NCBI GenBank assembly: GCA_964350315.1
Contig: CAYGJD010000010.1
Coordinates: 7,648 to 71,647 of the forward strand
Reading direction: 5' to 3'
Length of the DNA stretch: 64,000 nucleotides
DNA from: JAJZEO01 sp964350315
Lineage (GTDB): Bacteria > Chlamydiota > Chlamydiia > Chlamydiales > 2-12-FULL-49-11
Shown here: positions 34,231-43,529 of the stretch, one piece after another
How positions within the stretch are numbered: the first letter of the stretch is position 1
Layout: each line of letters starts with the position of its first letter
The notes under the pieces: model-generated
What the model saw: only the letters and a program-made list of their open reading frames with translations
Database searches by the model: none
Told to the model about the DNA's origin: nothing
Position numbers and translations under genes: made by a program

Positions 34231-36008
34231 ACTTGTACCTTAGGTTTCTTCTTTTTTATTTCATCAAATTTTTTGGCGAGCTCCAAAATTTCGTCTTCAC
34301 TGCCTTGTCCTTTTTGAATAGAGCTTTTAATTTCTTCTCGTTGAATCATCCATTCTCTTTCAAGTATCTTTTCAATTGCGAGAGTCACCCCTTCTATACA
34401 TTTTTCAATATTCACTCTTTTTTTCACAATTTGATCGATCAAGATTTGATCCTCTTTATCAATTGATTCGGAAAGATCAAAAATATCAAACGTTTTCCCT
34501 TCTTTTACAAAAGAATACATATGGCAAAAAAGCTTCTTACAAGCCTCGTCTCTAAAAATCTTATCTTGTATATTGTCGTCTATCAACTTTAAGATCCCAT
34601 CTCGATCTTCTGGCCTCATCACAAATAGCCAACGTATCAAATCACACTCTAGCACCCTATTGCCATTGAGATTGGTTCCGGGGGGCCGCTGGGGCGCCTC
34701 AACTTTTACTGGAACAGGCTTTTTGAAATCGGGATTTATAAATTCTTCTGGGACTTTTAATAAAAGAGACAACTCTTTTAAAGCTTCATGAACCATTAAT
34801 GGGTGGTCCCAATCACGAATCATTTCAATAATTTTTTTCGCAAGGCGATTTTTTCCTGCTGGGGTATCACTTTTTGCTTCTTTTGATAATTCATTCACTA
34901 AAAACTCAATATACGGAGAAGATGCTTTCAATATTTCTGTTAGAGCTTCGAGCCCCTGTTCTGACAATACTGTATCTGGATCTTCTTTATCTTTGAATTT
35001 TGCCACAGACACTTCGATACCAATCTTTTGAAAGAGTTGACCGACCTTTACGCTAGCAGCTCTTCCCGCCTCATCACCATCAAATGCGATATAGACATGA
35101 GTGACTCCTAATTTTTTTAGTCCCAACACATGATCTGCACCAAAAGCTGTTCCCTGACCTGCAACAGTCAGATTCAACCCTTCCTTTATCAATCTAAGAG
35201 CATCTATCTGTCCTTCAACAATGATCGCTTTTTGCTCTTTTGCAATTCTTTTTCGTGAGTAATTAAGTCCATAAAGAAGGCGAGATTTTTTAAATAGAGG
35301 TGTTTCAGGTGTATTAATGTATTTCCCACCATGCTGAGATTTATCAATAGACCTTCCACTAAAACCAATCGTATTTCCTGAAATATCTTCGATCGGGAAC
35401 ATGATGCGAGATGAGAAAAAAGGGTATACTTTTCCTTCTTTGCTCTCTTTTGCAAGCCCTGCCTTTATTAATACATCCTTGGTCAACCCTCTATCTTGAA
35501 AAAAAGCTTTCATCAGAGCTTCATTTCGAGGAGCAAATCCAATTTGAAACATTTCTATAAAAGAAAGATCCAATCCCCTTTTGTAGAGGTAATCTAGCGC
35601 TTGATGCCCTTCATCAGTATAGAGCAAGTGAAAATGAAAAAATTCTTTTGTGACATTAAGAGCTTGCTTTAACGGCGTAAGATCAGAACCTTCACGCTTT
35701 TCTTCCCCCTCTTGATATTCAAGAGCAACTCCAAACTTACCTGCTAACATTTCGACAGCTTCAACAAAAGAAAGTTTGAGGAAATTCATCAGAAAACCCA
35801 TCGCATCGCCATGAGCGCCACAGCCAAAGCAGTGGTAGTGCGTATCTCCCTTTTGGACAATAAAAGAGGGAGATTTCTCATTATGAAAGGGACACAAACC
35901 TTTGTAGCTTGCTCCTGCTTTCTTTAAATTGATGTATGATGAGATCACTTCAGAAAGATCTACCTTTTCCCGAAGCTCCTCTAAACATCGCTTTGAGAAG
36001 AGTGCCAT
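34227..36008 (-). CDS. dnaG: DNA primase
   Basis: Synthesises RNA primers at the replication fork. N-terminal zinc finger CPFHNEKSPSF...YHCFGCG, the RNA-polymerase core with GRSI and NTPETPLF, and a Toprim domain with the Glu in IVEGQIDALRL and FDGDEAGRAA. The C-terminal DnaB-binding part is less conserved. 593 residues from ATG 36008; a TTG at 36026 is rejected. It heads a transcript with two small downstream genes. Confidence 0.96.
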   Translation of the reverse strand: MALFSKRCLEELREKVDLSEVISSYINLKKAGASYKGLCPFHNEKSPSFIVQKGDTHYHCFGCGAHGDAMGFLMNFLKLSFVEAVEMLAGKFGVALEYQEGEEKREGSDLTPLKQALNVTKEFFHFHLLYTDEGHQALDYLYKRGLDLSFIEMFQIGFAPRNEALMKAFFQDRGLTKDVLIKAGLAKESKEGKVYPFFSSRIMFPIEDISGNTIGFSGRSIDKSQHGGKYINTPETPLFKKSRLLYGLNYSRKRIAKEQKAIIVEGQIDALRLIKEGLNLTVAGQGTAFGADHVLGLKKLGVTHVYIAFDGDEAGRAASVKVGQLFQKIGIEVSVAKFKDKEDPDTVLSEQGLEALTEILKASSPYIEFLVNELSKEAKSDTPAGKNRLAKKIIEMIRDWDHPLMVHEALKELSLLLKVPEEFINPDFKKPVPVKVEAPQRPPGTNLNGNRVLECDLIRWLFVMRPEDRDGILKLIDDNIQDKIFRDEACKKLFCHMYSFVKEGKTFDIFDLSESIDKEDQILIDQIVKKRVNIEKCIEGVTLAIEKILEREWMIQREEIKSSIQKGQGSEDEILELAKKFDEIKKKKPKVQV

Positions 36009-36106
36009 ATCCCATATATTACTCAAGCAGACAGATAAAGTCGAATCAAATTCCTTCTGTAATTTCCTTTATAAAAAACTTACAATAGTATAGACTGAAG
36101 CGACCT

Positions 36107-36649
36107 ATGGAAGCGAAAGAAACACAACTCGGCTTTAGACGTAAAGTGTACACAAAAATGTACAATTCTTCTATTTCTCAGATTAAAGCAGATTGTGAAA
36201 AGCCCCAAAAAAAAATTATTCCAACATCTAAAAAGCTAGGATTGAGAGAAGAATTTAAAAAAACTTTTCTTCCCCTTTTAATTGATATTTTTGAACTTCG
36301 ACAAATGATTCAAAACTACAAGTCGAATAAAGATTCCTCTCTTTTACTCACTATAGGAAAAAAAGCAATCCCACCAAGTGAAATTTTAAAAAAACTTGAA
36401 GGTCTTCAAGAAGAAATCTCTGAATCAAAAAGATGGGTTGAAGGAGTCATTTCACAAATTGACAAAGGCATCGCAGAAGCTCGCGAAACTCTTGCTGACA
36501 TAAGAGAAAACGAACAAGCAAAACCAGTGACTCAAGAAAGCCACTCCTCATCCAAAAAAATCAAAATCGAACTTGGGGATCTACTTAATCAAAAACATTC
36601 TGCAAGCAGCTTATTTTGCCGCTTATTTAAAAAGAAGAAAAGTGAATGA
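36107..36649 (+). CDS. Unknown protein preceding mutS (CT793 position)
   Basis: A 180-residue, highly charged, mostly helical protein with a coiled-coil-like middle (ILKKLEGLQEEISESKRWV and following) and a Lys-rich C-terminus ending FKKKKSE. It has no signal peptide or membrane segment. The ATG has no clear Shine-Dalgarno; the stop overlaps the mutS start as ATGA. The place between dnaG and mutS matches CT793, a hypothetical, as I recall. Function unknown. Confidence 0.7.
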   Translation: MEAKETQLGFRRKVYTKMYNSSISQIKADCEKPQKKIIPTSKKLGLREEFKKTFLPLLIDIFELRQMIQNYKSNKDSSLLLTIGKKAIPPSEILKKLEGLQEEISESKRWVEGVISQIDKGIAEARETLADIRENEQAKPVTQESHSSSKKIKIELGDLLNQKHSASSLFCRLFKKKKSE

Positions 36650-39222
36650 GCTTAGCAGTAGAGATCAAGAAATCTCCAATGATGCAACAGTGGCAAAAAT
36701 GCAAAGCAAAGGCAAAAGGAGCAATCTTGCTCTTTCAATGCGGCGATTTCTATGAAGCCTTCTACGATGATGCTGTAGCCTTATCCAAACATCTAGACCT
36801 CACTTTGACTAAAAGACAAGACATTCCCATGGCAGGAGCTCCTGTTGGATCACTTGACACAATTATCCAACGACTTTTAGAGAAAGGTCAAATAATTGCT
36901 ATCGCAGATCAAACAGAAGATGCGAAAAATGCCAAAGGGCTTGTAAAACGCGAAATCACACGAATTGTCTCTCCCGCAACTCACATGGAAGCCTCACTCA
37001 TCCAGAGAAACGCAAACAATTTTTTTGCTTGCGCCTTTCAAGTTAACCAAGAAATTGGCATTTGCTTTCTTGATCTCTCAACAGGGGAAATGATTACCCT
37101 TGAAGTAAACACTGTTGCAGAACTAATTGGTCAAATTGCAAAAAGACACCCATCAGAACTTCTCTTGTGTGACAAATTTTACCAGTCAAACCAAGCAATC
37201 TTTGACGACCTTAACTTATATGCACCATTTCGTTTAAGCCTTCGCGAACATTGGCATTTTGATCACAAGAACGCAACCGACATCCTAACCAACCATTTCA
37301 ACATATCATCTCTTGACGCATTCGGTCTTAGAGGAATGGTCTCAACTATTAACGCAGCAGGCGGCCTTCTCCTCTACCTTACAAATGAACTACTTACAGA
37401 CATCAGCCACATCAAATCAATTGCAAAACTTGACCTTCGATCACACCTTTCTATCGATTACCAAACAAGCTCTTCTTTAGACATTCTCTCATCAACGAGT
37501 TCGCACAAATCTGCTAATCTACTAGAGACTCTTGATCGCACGAGAACAGCAATGGGCTGCAGACTTTTTACTAACTGGCTGCTCTACCCCCTTCTAAACA
37601 AAGATGCAATTCAAAAAAGACAAGACAGTGTTGAAGAGCTTATAAAAAATCATGTTCTTTTAAAAGAGACGTTAAACCCTATTCGTGACATTGAGCGCCT
37701 CGTTATGCGCATTAAAGCAAATGTTGCAGGCCCAAGAGATTTGATTGCTCTAGCTGAATCGCTAAAACAAATTCCTGACTTATTTTCCAAGATTAGAAAA
37801 TTAGAGTCTCCTCTCTTTTTAGAAATGCGAAATGAATTTATTGACTTTTCCCCACTTGAAGAACTTATCAGTCTATCAATTGTCGACAATCCCCCTCTAA
37901 GATTCACAGATGGCGGCATCTTTAAACAAGGACAAATCCCAGAACTCGATGAATTAAGAGCAATGAGCGACAGCAACCGCTCCTATCTGGCAAACTATCA
38001 AATGCGCCTTCGAGAAGAACTCGACATCAAAACCCTAAGAGTGAATTTCAACAAAGCCTTTGGATATTTCATTGAAGTCTCTCGAATGCAATCAGCAAAA
38101 ATGCCCACGACCTTTATGAGACGGCAGACGCTTGTTAATGCAGAACGATTCATTTCCCCTGAGCTCAAAGAGTACGAGGAAAAGATTTTAGGGGCTCAAG
38201 AAAAAATCATTGAACTTGAGCAAACAAAATTCCTTGAACTACGCGAGCAAGTAGGACTTCACGCTTCAAACCTTCTTAAGCTATCATCCCAAATAGCTCA
38301 AATTGATGTCCTTCACTCTCTTGCGACGATCGCAAAAGAAAAATCATACATAAAGCCTCTCATTCACAATAACGATTCGATTGAAATCCAAGATGGACGA
38401 CACCCGGTTGTAGAAACATTTTTAAAAGATGGTTCATTCATTCCCAATAACACGCACTTAGACAATGATGCTAATAGCTTAATTCTTCTTACTGGCCCAA
38501 ACATGGCTGGAAAATCTACTTATATCAGACAAGTTGCTCTCATTGTGATTATGGCCCAAATAGGCTCTTTTGTTCCTGCAAAGTCTGCTTCCATCGGCAT
38601 TGTCGATAAAATATTTAGCCGAATCGGCGCAAGTGATGATCTAGCAAGAGGTCAATCAACCTTCATGGTAGAAATGATTGAAACAGCGAATATTTTGAAT
38701 AATGCAACAAGTAAATCCCTTGTTATTCTAGATGAAATTGGCCGTGGAACAAGCACATATGACGGGATCTCTATCGCACTTTCAGTAGCAGAACACCTAC
38801 TTCACGAAATCAAAGCGAAAACATTATTTGCCACCCACTATTTCGAATTGACGATGCTTGAACAACGAGAGAAAGGGGCCAAAAACTTTCGCGTGGCAGT
38901 ACAAGAAAATGAAGATGGTATTGTCTTCCTGCATAAAATCTTAAAAGGCGAAGCTGACAAAAGCTATGGCATTCACGTTGCCTCTCTCGCCGGACTACCC
39001 AAATCAGTTCTTTTTAAAGCGCAAAGCCACCTGAAAAGCCTTGAGAACACAAAAGAAGGAAAAATAAAAAAATCTCCTCCTTCAAAGGGCAAACAAATGT
39101 TACTTTTTAATAGTGATGAAGAAAACCTATTTATTGAAGAAGAACTAAAACAACTCGACATAAATAAACTTACCCCCTTTGAAGCCCTTCAAAAGCTTGT
39201 TGAGTGGAAGAACAAATTATGA
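36646..39222 (+). CDS. mutS: DNA mismatch repair protein MutS
   Basis: 858 residues. The mismatch-binding Phe-x-Glu occurs in FQCGDFYEAFYDDA near the N-terminus; the C-terminal ATPase has Walker A GPNMAGKSTYIRQ, the signature DDLARGQSTFMVEM and Walker B VILDEIGRGTSTYDG, then ATHYFELT. Start by ATGA overlap with the upstream gene; stop overlaps uvrC in the same way. Confidence 0.97.
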   Translation: MSLAVEIKKSPMMQQWQKCKAKAKGAILLFQCGDFYEAFYDDAVALSKHLDLTLTKRQDIPMAGAPVGSLDTIIQRLLEKGQIIAIADQTEDAKNAKGLVKREITRIVSPATHMEASLIQRNANNFFACAFQVNQEIGICFLDLSTGEMITLEVNTVAELIGQIAKRHPSELLLCDKFYQSNQAIFDDLNLYAPFRLSLREHWHFDHKNATDILTNHFNISSLDAFGLRGMVSTINAAGGLLLYLTNELLTDISHIKSIAKLDLRSHLSIDYQTSSSLDILSSTSSHKSANLLETLDRTRTAMGCRLFTNWLLYPLLNKDAIQKRQDSVEELIKNHVLLKETLNPIRDIERLVMRIKANVAGPRDLIALAESLKQIPDLFSKIRKLESPLFLEMRNEFIDFSPLEELISLSIVDNPPLRFTDGGIFKQGQIPELDELRAMSDSNRSYLANYQMRLREELDIKTLRVNFNKAFGYFIEVSRMQSAKMPTTFMRRQTLVNAERFISPELKEYEEKILGAQEKIIELEQTKFLELREQVGLHASNLLKLSSQIAQIDVLHSLATIAKEKSYIKPLIHNNDSIEIQDGRHPVVETFLKDGSFIPNNTHLDNDANSLILLTGPNMAGKSTYIRQVALIVIMAQIGSFVPAKSASIGIVDKIFSRIGASDDLARGQSTFMVEMIETANILNNATSKSLVILDEIGRGTSTYDGISIALSVAEHLLHEIKAKTLFATHYFELTMLEQREKGAKNFRVAVQENEDGIVFLHKILKGEADKSYGIHVASLAGLPKSVLFKAQSHLKSLENTKEGKIKKSPPSKGKQMLLFNSDEENLFIEEELKQLDINKLTPFEALQKLVEWKNKL

Positions 39223-41030
39223 CGCTTGATCAAACTTGCCTAGAAACTATCCCAAAAAAATCTGGTGTCTATCTTATGAAAAATGAGATGGGAAAAGTTC
39301 TATACATTGGAAAGGCAAAAGTTCTGAAAACTAGAGTAAAACAATACTTTACTCCGGGACAAGACTCAAGAGCTATGATTCCCATACTAATGCGTCAAAC
39401 AGCTCAAATTGATACAATCATCACATTTACTGAAAAAGAAGCCCTTCTTCTTGAAAACACTCTGATTAAAAAACACAAACCGAAGTACAACGTTCTACTT
39501 AAAGATGACAAAACGCATCTCTCTATTCTCATTAATCACTATCATAAATGGCCTATGATAAAGCTAATACGAACAAAGGAAAATTCAAAAGAAAAAGGCC
39601 TTCTTTTCGGCCCTTATACAAGCGCTCTTTCCGCACGAAAAACATTTGAAATCATTTCTAAAGTCTTTCCCCTTAGACAATGCTCAGATCGAGAATTAGC
39701 CTCCCGAAAAAGACCCTGCATCCTCCACTCAATTGGTCGCTGTATTGCCCCATGTGTGCAAAAATGCACAAAAGAAGAATACGATGAAGTGGTTACAATG
39801 GCAAAAGATTTTCTTAAAGGCAAAAGCAAAGAAGTTGTTAAACAATTGAAACACGACCTAAAGCTAGCATCAGAGCGCTTAGAATATGAAAAAGCAGGAG
39901 TTCTTCTAAAAACAATTCAACAAGTAGAAGAAACCCTTCAAGAAAAAAAGAGTGCTGTTCAATTTAATGCTAAAGACTGTGATGCTTTCAACTATATAAA
40001 GAAAGACAACTACATACTGATTGTAAAACTTTCTTTCAGAGAAGGCCGACTAATGGGATCTGAACACTTTGATTTTAACTATATACTAGGATCTGATGAA
40101 GAGACCTTAACCTCTTTTCTGCTACAACATTACGAAAAATCAAATCGGCCAAAGGAGATCCAACTTCCTATAAAGTTAAACAACAGAGAAATCATAGAAG
40201 AACTCCTTTCTGTGAAGATTTTCATCCCAATGCGTGGCGAAAAGCGCACCTTGATTGACCTCGCGCTTGAAAATGCAAAAGTACTGTTTGAACAAGAACA
40301 GACAAATCATGTTTCAAGTGAAGAACTACTTTTAGAGTTGCAAGAGAAACTACAGCTAAGCAAGTTCCCTACGCGCATAGAATGTTTTGACACTTCGTGC
40401 AGCTCTGGAAAAGAATTTGTTGCAAGTCTTGTCACTTTTACAAACGGAGTTAAAGACACAAAGGGGTACCGACTCTATAAAATTAAATCAGACGATGTAA
40501 AAGATGATACAGCTGCGATGTATGAAGTGCTCAAGAGACGACTCACCCGCGCAAGAAAAGAAGATGATCTTCCCGATCTAATCATTGTTGACGGAGGAAA
40601 AGGACAACTCACACAGCTGATTCGTGTAATTAATGACCTAGATATCGCTTCTGTCGAACTAGCCGCACTTGCTAAAGAATCTTCCAGGCACGATCAAGGG
40701 TTGACCAAAGAGAAAGTTTACAGACCTAACATCAAAGAAGCCATTGAGTTTTCAAGACACTCCTCTCTTTTGTTCTTTTTACAAAGAATCAGAGATGAAG
40801 CACACAGGCGCGCTATTGATTTCCATCGGAAACGACGTTCGACAAAATCAACTCAAAGTATTCTTGATCAGGTTACTGGAATAGGAATTATCAAGAAAAA
40901 GGCTCTTCTTAAACATTTTGGTTCAGTGAAAAACATTGCAAATGCAAAAATTGAAGAAATTGTGTCTCTTCCTGGTTTTTCAGAAAAAGATGCGAAGGAA
41001 CTTCTCTCTCACCTTAAAATCAATCAGTAA
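39219..41030 (+). CDS. uvrC: Excinuclease ABC subunit C
   Basis: 603 residues. The N-terminal GIY-YIG nuclease (GVYLMKN..GKVLYIGKAK...R), the Cys-rich stretch CILHSIGRCIAPC, a UvrB-binding UVR segment (LKLASERLEYEKAGVL), the RNase H-like C-terminal nuclease (ECFDTS, IVDGGKGQL) and a terminal helix-hairpin-helix (GIGIIKKKALLKHFG) are all present. ATG 39219 overlaps the mutS stop; GGAAG is nine bases upstream. GTG 39204 rejected. Confidence 0.97.
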   Translation: MTLDQTCLETIPKKSGVYLMKNEMGKVLYIGKAKVLKTRVKQYFTPGQDSRAMIPILMRQTAQIDTIITFTEKEALLLENTLIKKHKPKYNVLLKDDKTHLSILINHYHKWPMIKLIRTKENSKEKGLLFGPYTSALSARKTFEIISKVFPLRQCSDRELASRKRPCILHSIGRCIAPCVQKCTKEEYDEVVTMAKDFLKGKSKEVVKQLKHDLKLASERLEYEKAGVLLKTIQQVEETLQEKKSAVQFNAKDCDAFNYIKKDNYILIVKLSFREGRLMGSEHFDFNYILGSDEETLTSFLLQHYEKSNRPKEIQLPIKLNNREIIEELLSVKIFIPMRGEKRTLIDLALENAKVLFEQEQTNHVSSEELLLELQEKLQLSKFPTRIECFDTSCSSGKEFVASLVTFTNGVKDTKGYRLYKIKSDDVKDDTAAMYEVLKRRLTRARKEDDLPDLIIVDGGKGQLTQLIRVINDLDIASVELAALAKESSRHDQGLTKEKVYRPNIKEAIEFSRHSSLLFFLQRIRDEAHRRAIDFHRKRRSTKSTQSILDQVTGIGIIKKKALLKHFGSVKNIANAKIEEIVSLPGFSEKDAKELLSHLKINQ

Positions 41031-41520
41031 TTGTTAGAATAAATTCTTTCTCATACCCTAGACGACGGGCAAGCAAGACTCCAAGCTCATTTTTTATTCG
41101 ATCAAAAAGTTCTTGATCGTCTTTTCTGCCACTTGGGAATTTTGTTACAATCTCAATTTTCTGAGATTGCCCTAAAGTCACCTCTAATTCATATGCTAAA
41201 TCAGGAAATATTGATTTCCAGTAGGACGCAACATATTCTTGTATGATAGATTCTTCAATTTCCACCTTTCCACATTGCATTCTTACTTTATAATACCGCT
41301 TCTTATGCATAAAAAAGAAGCCAACCATCAAAAAGATGCCTGCTGAAAAAACACCAATACCTAATGTAAACAACATTGCAGGTCTTGCTAGAAAAAAATT
41401 AGCAACCCCATACCTAAACGTCTCTGCATATGGCATCACAACCAAGCAAAGACCAAAAGCGACAATAAAAAGCGTCATCGTCAGATGAACACATGAAAAT
41501 AGCAAATTGCTAGATCTCAT
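41020..41520 (-). CDS. AmaP-like membrane anchor protein
   Basis: 166 residues: two membrane helices (about residues 7-30 and 48-72), a basic stop-transfer HKKRYYK, then a soluble alpha/beta domain with ELEVTLG and LLARRLGYEKEFILTI. This topology directly downstream of an Asp23 gene is that of AmaP, which anchors Asp23 to the membrane in Gram-positives; homology is inferred from topology and pairing. ATG 41520 follows the Asp23 stop by two bases. Its 3' end overlaps that of uvrC by 11 bases. Confidence 0.65.
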   Translation of the reverse strand: MRSSNLLFSCVHLTMTLFIVAFGLCLVVMPYAETFRYGVANFFLARPAMLFTLGIGVFSAGIFLMVGFFFMHKKRYYKVRMQCGKVEIEESIIQEYVASYWKSIFPDLAYELEVTLGQSQKIEIVTKFPSGRKDDQELFDRIKNELGVLLARRLGYEKEFILTITD

Positions 41521-41522
41521 TA

Positions 41523-42011
41523 CTAAAACTCTTCAGCGTATTCATCCATATCGCTTTTATCATCGTCATCCTCACTTTCTTCCTGCTCTTTTTCTTCTTG
41601 AGCTTCATACATCAACTTTTCTAACTCTTTGTCAGGAAGAAGGTTCTTAAACACAACATGAACACATGCAACATGCAGTCCTGTTAAGCGAGTAATTTCT
41701 TTAATGATTTTAGTTTGGATTTCTTCTGCTTTTTCAGGAATTGAGATGCCGTAAGCAACATTCAGCTCTATTTTCAAATTAACAGAATGACTCTTTGAAT
41801 CTTGCTCAACGTAAATACCCTTAATTCTTTCAAGCCCTTCTCTTCCAAGCAAATTATCAATTAAAGTTCCTTCAATCAATGAAATTCCATCTATTTGAGA
41901 CAAACATTTTATCGTAATAGCCTGAAAGACGCGACTTTCAATATCCCGTATAAATACGGTGTCTGGGAGGTCTACTTCTTTTGAATCTATCTCTTCAAAC
42001 TGATCTAACAT
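41523..42011 (-). CDS. Asp23/Gls24-family envelope stress protein
   Basis: 162 residues. The Asp23 fold is recognisable from IESRVFQAITIKCLSQIDGI, the GVYV-like GIYVEQ, KIELNVAYGISIPEKAEEIQ and TRLTGLHVACVHVVFKNL. The last 30 residues are strongly acidic (runs of Glu and Asp), which is unusual. ATG 42011 has AGGAG six bases upstream; a further in-frame start at 42035 is rejected. It forms a two-gene unit with the AmaP-like gene. Confidence 0.8.
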   Translation of the reverse strand: MLDQFEEIDSKEVDLPDTVFIRDIESRVFQAITIKCLSQIDGISLIEGTLIDNLLGREGLERIKGIYVEQDSKSHSVNLKIELNVAYGISIPEKAEEIQTKIIKEITRLTGLHVACVHVVFKNLLPDKELEKLMYEAQEEKEQEESEDDDDKSDMDEYAEEF

Positions 42012-42082
42012 GATACACTCCTGTTGATAGTGCATTTTCTGCCAAACAAGAGTTTACTTCAAGAAATTTAACCCCAGCTTTA

Positions 42083-42099
42083 AAATAACTCTGTTATTT
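42083..42099. promoter_or_regulatory. Palindrome flanked by direct repeats between asp23 and the GYF_2 gene
   Basis: AAATAAC-TCT-GTTATTT, a perfect 7-3-7 palindrome, lies between two copies of ATTTAACCCC (about 42066-42075 and 42096-42105). It is 70 bases upstream of asp23 and 156 upstream of the GYF_2 gene. The arrangement looks like an operator; the regulator is unknown. The rest of the 243-base gap shows no ORF. Confidence 0.35.
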
Positions 42100-42254
42100 A
42101 ACCCCCATTCTACTTATAATATTGCTATCTTAAATAAAGATATGACATCTAGAAGAAACTACCCTAGAGGTTACTTTTAAACCAAATAAGGTGTTCCCGA
42201 ATAATGGGAAACTCTGCTAGGATGCAGTTATACGTGAACACAAAGGCTTAATTC

Positions 42255-42842
42255 ATGCACTCAATGTATTCAATGTTAGGAATTTGGATTGCTATAGGAA
42301 TCGTTTGCTCATTAGTAGCAAAAAGCAAAGGAAAAAACCAATATCTTTGGTTTTTCTTGGGTACGTTCTTTAGCATAATAGGCTTACTGGTTCTTTTACT
42401 ACTGCCAGCAAAGAAAAAGGAAAAGGTACCTGATATCGGCCATCTTTCAGATAAAAAAATGAATTCTGACGCTGCCGCACCATTGGGAGACGATAGTTTC
42501 TCTGACCAAACTCCTCCTCCAGCAAAGCGTATCAAACCAGATCCATCGATGCAATGGCACTATATCTTTGAGACTGATAAGCTTGTTGAAGTTATCGGCC
42601 CTATTTCTATAGATGAACTTAGAAAACATGTAATCTATAAGAAACTCTCTATGACAACATACATATGGTGTGAAGAACTTGCAGATTGGACTCAAATCCA
42701 TGAATTTCAAAACATGTCCTATTTAACAGATGCGGACCTTATCTTAGACAACAACGAAGATACTAAAGACTCTTCACCTGCCAATTCAGAAAAAAAAGAC
42801 CCTCTAAATAACTCTGAACCTAAGACTGAGACGGAAAAATAA
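42255..42842 (+). CDS. Two-TM membrane protein with GYF_2 domain
   Basis: Two membrane helices (about residues 5-22 and 31-50) are followed by a basic, Pro-rich linker and a GYF_2 (DUF4339) domain at about residues 101-150: WHYIF......VIGPISIDELRKH followed by TYIWCEELADWTQI. The tail is acidic and disordered. GYF-type domains bind proline-rich peptides in eukaryotes; the bacterial GYF_2 role is unclear. ATG 42255. A hairpin-shaped topology with a cytosolic binding domain would suit an inclusion-membrane protein as well as an inner-membrane adaptor. Confidence 0.75.
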   Translation: MHSMYSMLGIWIAIGIVCSLVAKSKGKNQYLWFFLGTFFSIIGLLVLLLLPAKKKEKVPDIGHLSDKKMNSDAAAPLGDDSFSDQTPPPAKRIKPDPSMQWHYIFETDKLVEVIGPISIDELRKHVIYKKLSMTTYIWCEELADWTQIHEFQNMSYLTDADLILDNNEDTKDSSPANSEKKDPLNNSEPKTETEK

Positions 42843-43135
42843 CCCCTATTAACGCTTAAAAGCTTAAAAAGTTTTTTATGCATTTTATACCTCAGAGCTC
42901 TATCACTAAATCTTGTTTTTCCAACAAGCAACCCTAAGAAAGAGCCGGTTAAACCCCTACCTCTTTTTTTAAGCCTCAACGTTGAATGAAAACTGGAAAT
43001 TCATACAACCATCCTCAAACCTTAAGATCTCTATGCACAAACAAAATCATCCTCGCAACAAATGCGCAAGCAATCTACTGTCTAAAAAATCTAAATAAAA
43101 AATTAACCAAGAAATAGGAGATATCCCTCTAAAGT
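42843..43135. other. Intergenic stretch without recognisable gene
   Basis: No convincing ORF, tRNA or promoter. It holds weak AT-rich inverted repeats (for instance CTTGTT-tttcc-AACAAG near 42913-42929) but no hairpin followed by a T-run. Base composition is as in the rest of the window until the GC-rich element starting at 43136. Confidence 0.5.
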
Positions 43136-43200
43136 GCTGAGGCACACGGGGTGGGGTATGTGCGCCTCAGCGGGGGTGTTATTCGGCGAACCGAAATAAC
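43136..43200 (-). ncRNA. GC-rich double stem-loop downstream of rpsN (structured RNA or terminator element)
   Basis: Two adjacent hairpins in a GC-rich patch: GCTGAGGCACAC (43136-43147) pairs with GTGCGCCTCAGC (43160-43171) with one A-C mismatch and a 12-base loop; GTTATTCGG (43178-43186) pairs with CCGAAATAAC (43191-43200) with one bulge. Read on the rpsN strand the second hairpin has a TTCG tetraloop and comes 13 bases after the rpsN stop. No T-run follows either stem on that strand, so it is not a textbook intrinsic terminator; processing/stability element or small RNA are alternatives. Strand is assumed. Confidence 0.4.
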
Positions 43201-43213
43201 AAAAAAGACTTAA

Positions 43214-43519
43214 CTACCAAGATGCTTTGACGATACCTGGAATCATTCCTGCAAGCGCGAGCTCACGGAAACATAGTCTTGATACTTTAAATTTACGATA
43301 AAATGCTCTTGGTCTCCCTGTTAATTGACAGCGATTTCTCTGTCTAACTGGGCAAGAATTTTTTGGAAGTTTATTCAGCTTGCGGACAGCTTCTTCTTTC
43401 TCTTCCAAACTAGAAGAATAGCTTTTGATAGTTTTCTTTAAAAGTTGACGTTGGGCATATTTTTGGTTAACCAACTTAGTTCTTTTCTTCTCTTTCTCGA
43501 TTAGCGCTTTCCGAGCCAT
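43214..43519 (-). CDS. rpsN: 30S ribosomal protein S14
   Basis: A 101-residue S14 of the zinc-free type: MARKALIEKEKKR at the start and NRCQLTGRPRAFYRKFKVSRLCFRELA with GMIPGIVKASW at the end. The CxxC pairs of the zinc form are absent. ATG 43519; ten bases after rpmJ. Confidence 0.97.
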   Translation of the reverse strand: MARKALIEKEKKRTKLVNQKYAQRQLLKKTIKSYSSSLEEKEEAVRKLNKLPKNSCPVRQRNRCQLTGRPRAFYRKFKVSRLCFRELALAGMIPGIVKASW

Positions 43520-43529
43520 ATTTCATCCT

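Noticed and set aside
43158..43199. Thirteen-codon plus-strand ORF within the GC-rich hairpin element, with a G-rich stretch upstream
   Set aside because: Too short to support, and the sequence is better explained by base pairing of the two stems.
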